From positions 1-7,076 of the forward strand of contig CALMMI010000123.1 in NCBI GenBank assembly GCA_937868245.1: DNA of 7,076 bases, given 5' to 3'. The notes beneath the pieces are model-generated. The model had not been told where the DNA came from and searched no databases. It worked only from the letters and a program-made list of their open reading frames with translations. Positions 6,362 through 7,076 of this stretch are shown piece by piece (position 1 is the first letter of the stretch; every line of letters begins with the position of its first letter). The position numbers and the translations under genes are program-made. The stretch comes from an uncultured Ignavibacteria bacterium. GTDB lineage: Bacteria > Bacteroidota > Ignavibacteria > Kapaibacteriales > UBA961.

Positions 6362-7076
6362 TTACTGTTTTGTTATCACCTGCACAAAACGTTGATTACC
6401 GGATGTAAGCTCCACTGAATATATCCCCGCAGGAAAATCAGAAAGTGAAACAGTAGTTTTGCCGGGTGGTAAAATGTACTTGGCAACTGTCAACCCTAAC
6501 ACATTACTTACACGACATTCTGTTTCTCCAAACGGTACATCAATCTGAATATCACCGTCTGTAGGATTTGGGTAAATATGGATTGCATCTGCTTGGAATT
6601 GTTCATGTACACCTGTTGATGTTACCACATACTCATCCGAAACGGTAGAGCAGGTTTTAGAATCGTAAACAGTTACAGTATATTTACCAAGCTCGGTGAT
6701 TACGAGGAACTGTTTTGTCTGATTTGGGATAAATACAGAATTATGTTTCCATGCATAGCCTTCGGCTAATGACGAGAAAAGAGTATCCGAACGCTGGGTA
6801 ATCGTAGGTTTAGCAGGAGGAGGAGTAAACAGAACTGCCATCTCTTGCGAAGTACCCTCGCAATTGTTCGCATCTTTTACCGTTACGGTGAATGAACCGT
6901 CGGTTTTTACTGTAATTGATTGCGTAGTTTCGCCTGACGACCATTTATAACTTGAATAACCGGCAGGTGCAGATAATACCACATCTTCACCTTGGCATCC
7001 GCTGCCGCTTACTTTGGAAATTTCCGGTGAAAGGGTAGAGCTGATAACAACAGGATAATTACTTGATGCAGAGCAG
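6362..7076 (-). CDS. C-terminal part of a secreted T9SS cargo protein with Ig-like domains; 5' end outside window
   Basis: The frame is open from the window edge (first full codon at 7075) to TAA at 6362-6364, giving 237 residues with no stop; the true start is beyond the edge. A GTG at 6982 falls inside an Ig-like domain and is not a start. From about residue 27 there is an Ig-like unit of the type common in gliding-associated and adhesin-like cargo: GCQGEDVVLSAPAGYSSYKW, then SSGETTQSITV, FTVTVKDANNCEGTS. A second, less complete unit follows (PTITQRSDTLFSSL, YAWKHN, GKYTVTVYDSKTCS). The last 70 or so residues are a T9SS type A sorting domain (IYPNPTDGDIQIDV, VSNVLGLTV, GIYSVELTS, final Lys-Gln). 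The protein is therefore exported through T9SS and attached to or released from the surface. Any enzymatic domain would be upstream of the visible part. The gene ends 182 bp before the PD40/OmpA start. Confidence 0.88.
   Translation of the reverse strand, partial: CSASSNYPVVISSTLSPEISKVSGSGCQGEDVVLSAPAGYSSYKWSSGETTQSITVKTDGSFTVTVKDANNCEGTSQEMAVLFTPPPAKPTITQRSDTLFSSLAEGYAWKHNSVFIPNQTKQFLVITELGKYTVTVYDSKTCSTVSDEYVVTSTGVHEQFQADAIHIYPNPTDGDIQIDVPFGETECRVSNVLGLTVAKYILPPGKTTVSLSDFPAGIYSVELTSGNQRFVQVITKQ

Noticed and set aside
1..7076. CRISPR array, tRNA, rRNA, insertion sequence or prophage genes
   Set aside because: No repeat-spacer pattern, tRNA-like fold, terminal inverted repeats, transposase or phage gene could be seen on reading both strands.

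Overview
The window looks like chromosomal DNA from a Bacteroidota/Chlorobiota-type (FCB group) bacterium. Two proteins end in type IX secretion (T9SS) type A sorting domains, and a third is a PD40-repeat/OmpA-family envelope protein, a combination typical of this group. The style of the proteins (a calcium-loop-rich S8 protease with a sorting tail, Ig-like cargo, and a long PD40-OmpA protein with an extra C-terminal region) suggests a Kapabacteria/Ignavibacteria-like lineage. That placement is a family-style inference and was not computed. Base composition is moderately AT-rich, with no obvious break between genes.

All four genes lie on the minus strand, so transcription runs from high to low coordinates. 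At 7076-6362 is the 3' end of a large secreted cargo protein (Ig-like repeats, then a sorting domain). A 182-bp intergenic region with a Bacteroidota-style promoter element follows. Next is 6179-4260, a PD40/OmpA-family protein of 639 residues. Only 24 bp later, and in the same reading frame, begins 4235-3027, a 402-residue cytochrome b (helices A-G of the bc1/b6f family in one chain). A candidate terminator and a second promoter region lie at 3026-2859. Then 2858-1 encodes a subtilisin-like S8 protease whose last few residues run off the window.

The main point of interest is the cytochrome b. It aligns without gaps to the b6/cytochrome b core in helices B and D. It keeps the histidine pair that ligates the p-side (low-potential, bL/bp) heme (H157, H257), but both histidines for the n-side heme (bH/bn) are gone (G171, V272). 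It also has PSWY in place of PEWY, His in place of the conserved Tyr of the G-Y-x-L-P-W motif, and an extra periplasmic loop of roughly 60-75 residues between helices A and B. No Rieske protein or cytochrome c gene is in view. The likely co-transcribed partner is an outer-membrane/peptidoglycan-associated PD40-OmpA protein. This suggests a cytochrome b homologue that has left the Q cycle and works, if at all, with one heme on the periplasmic side. Its function is unknown.
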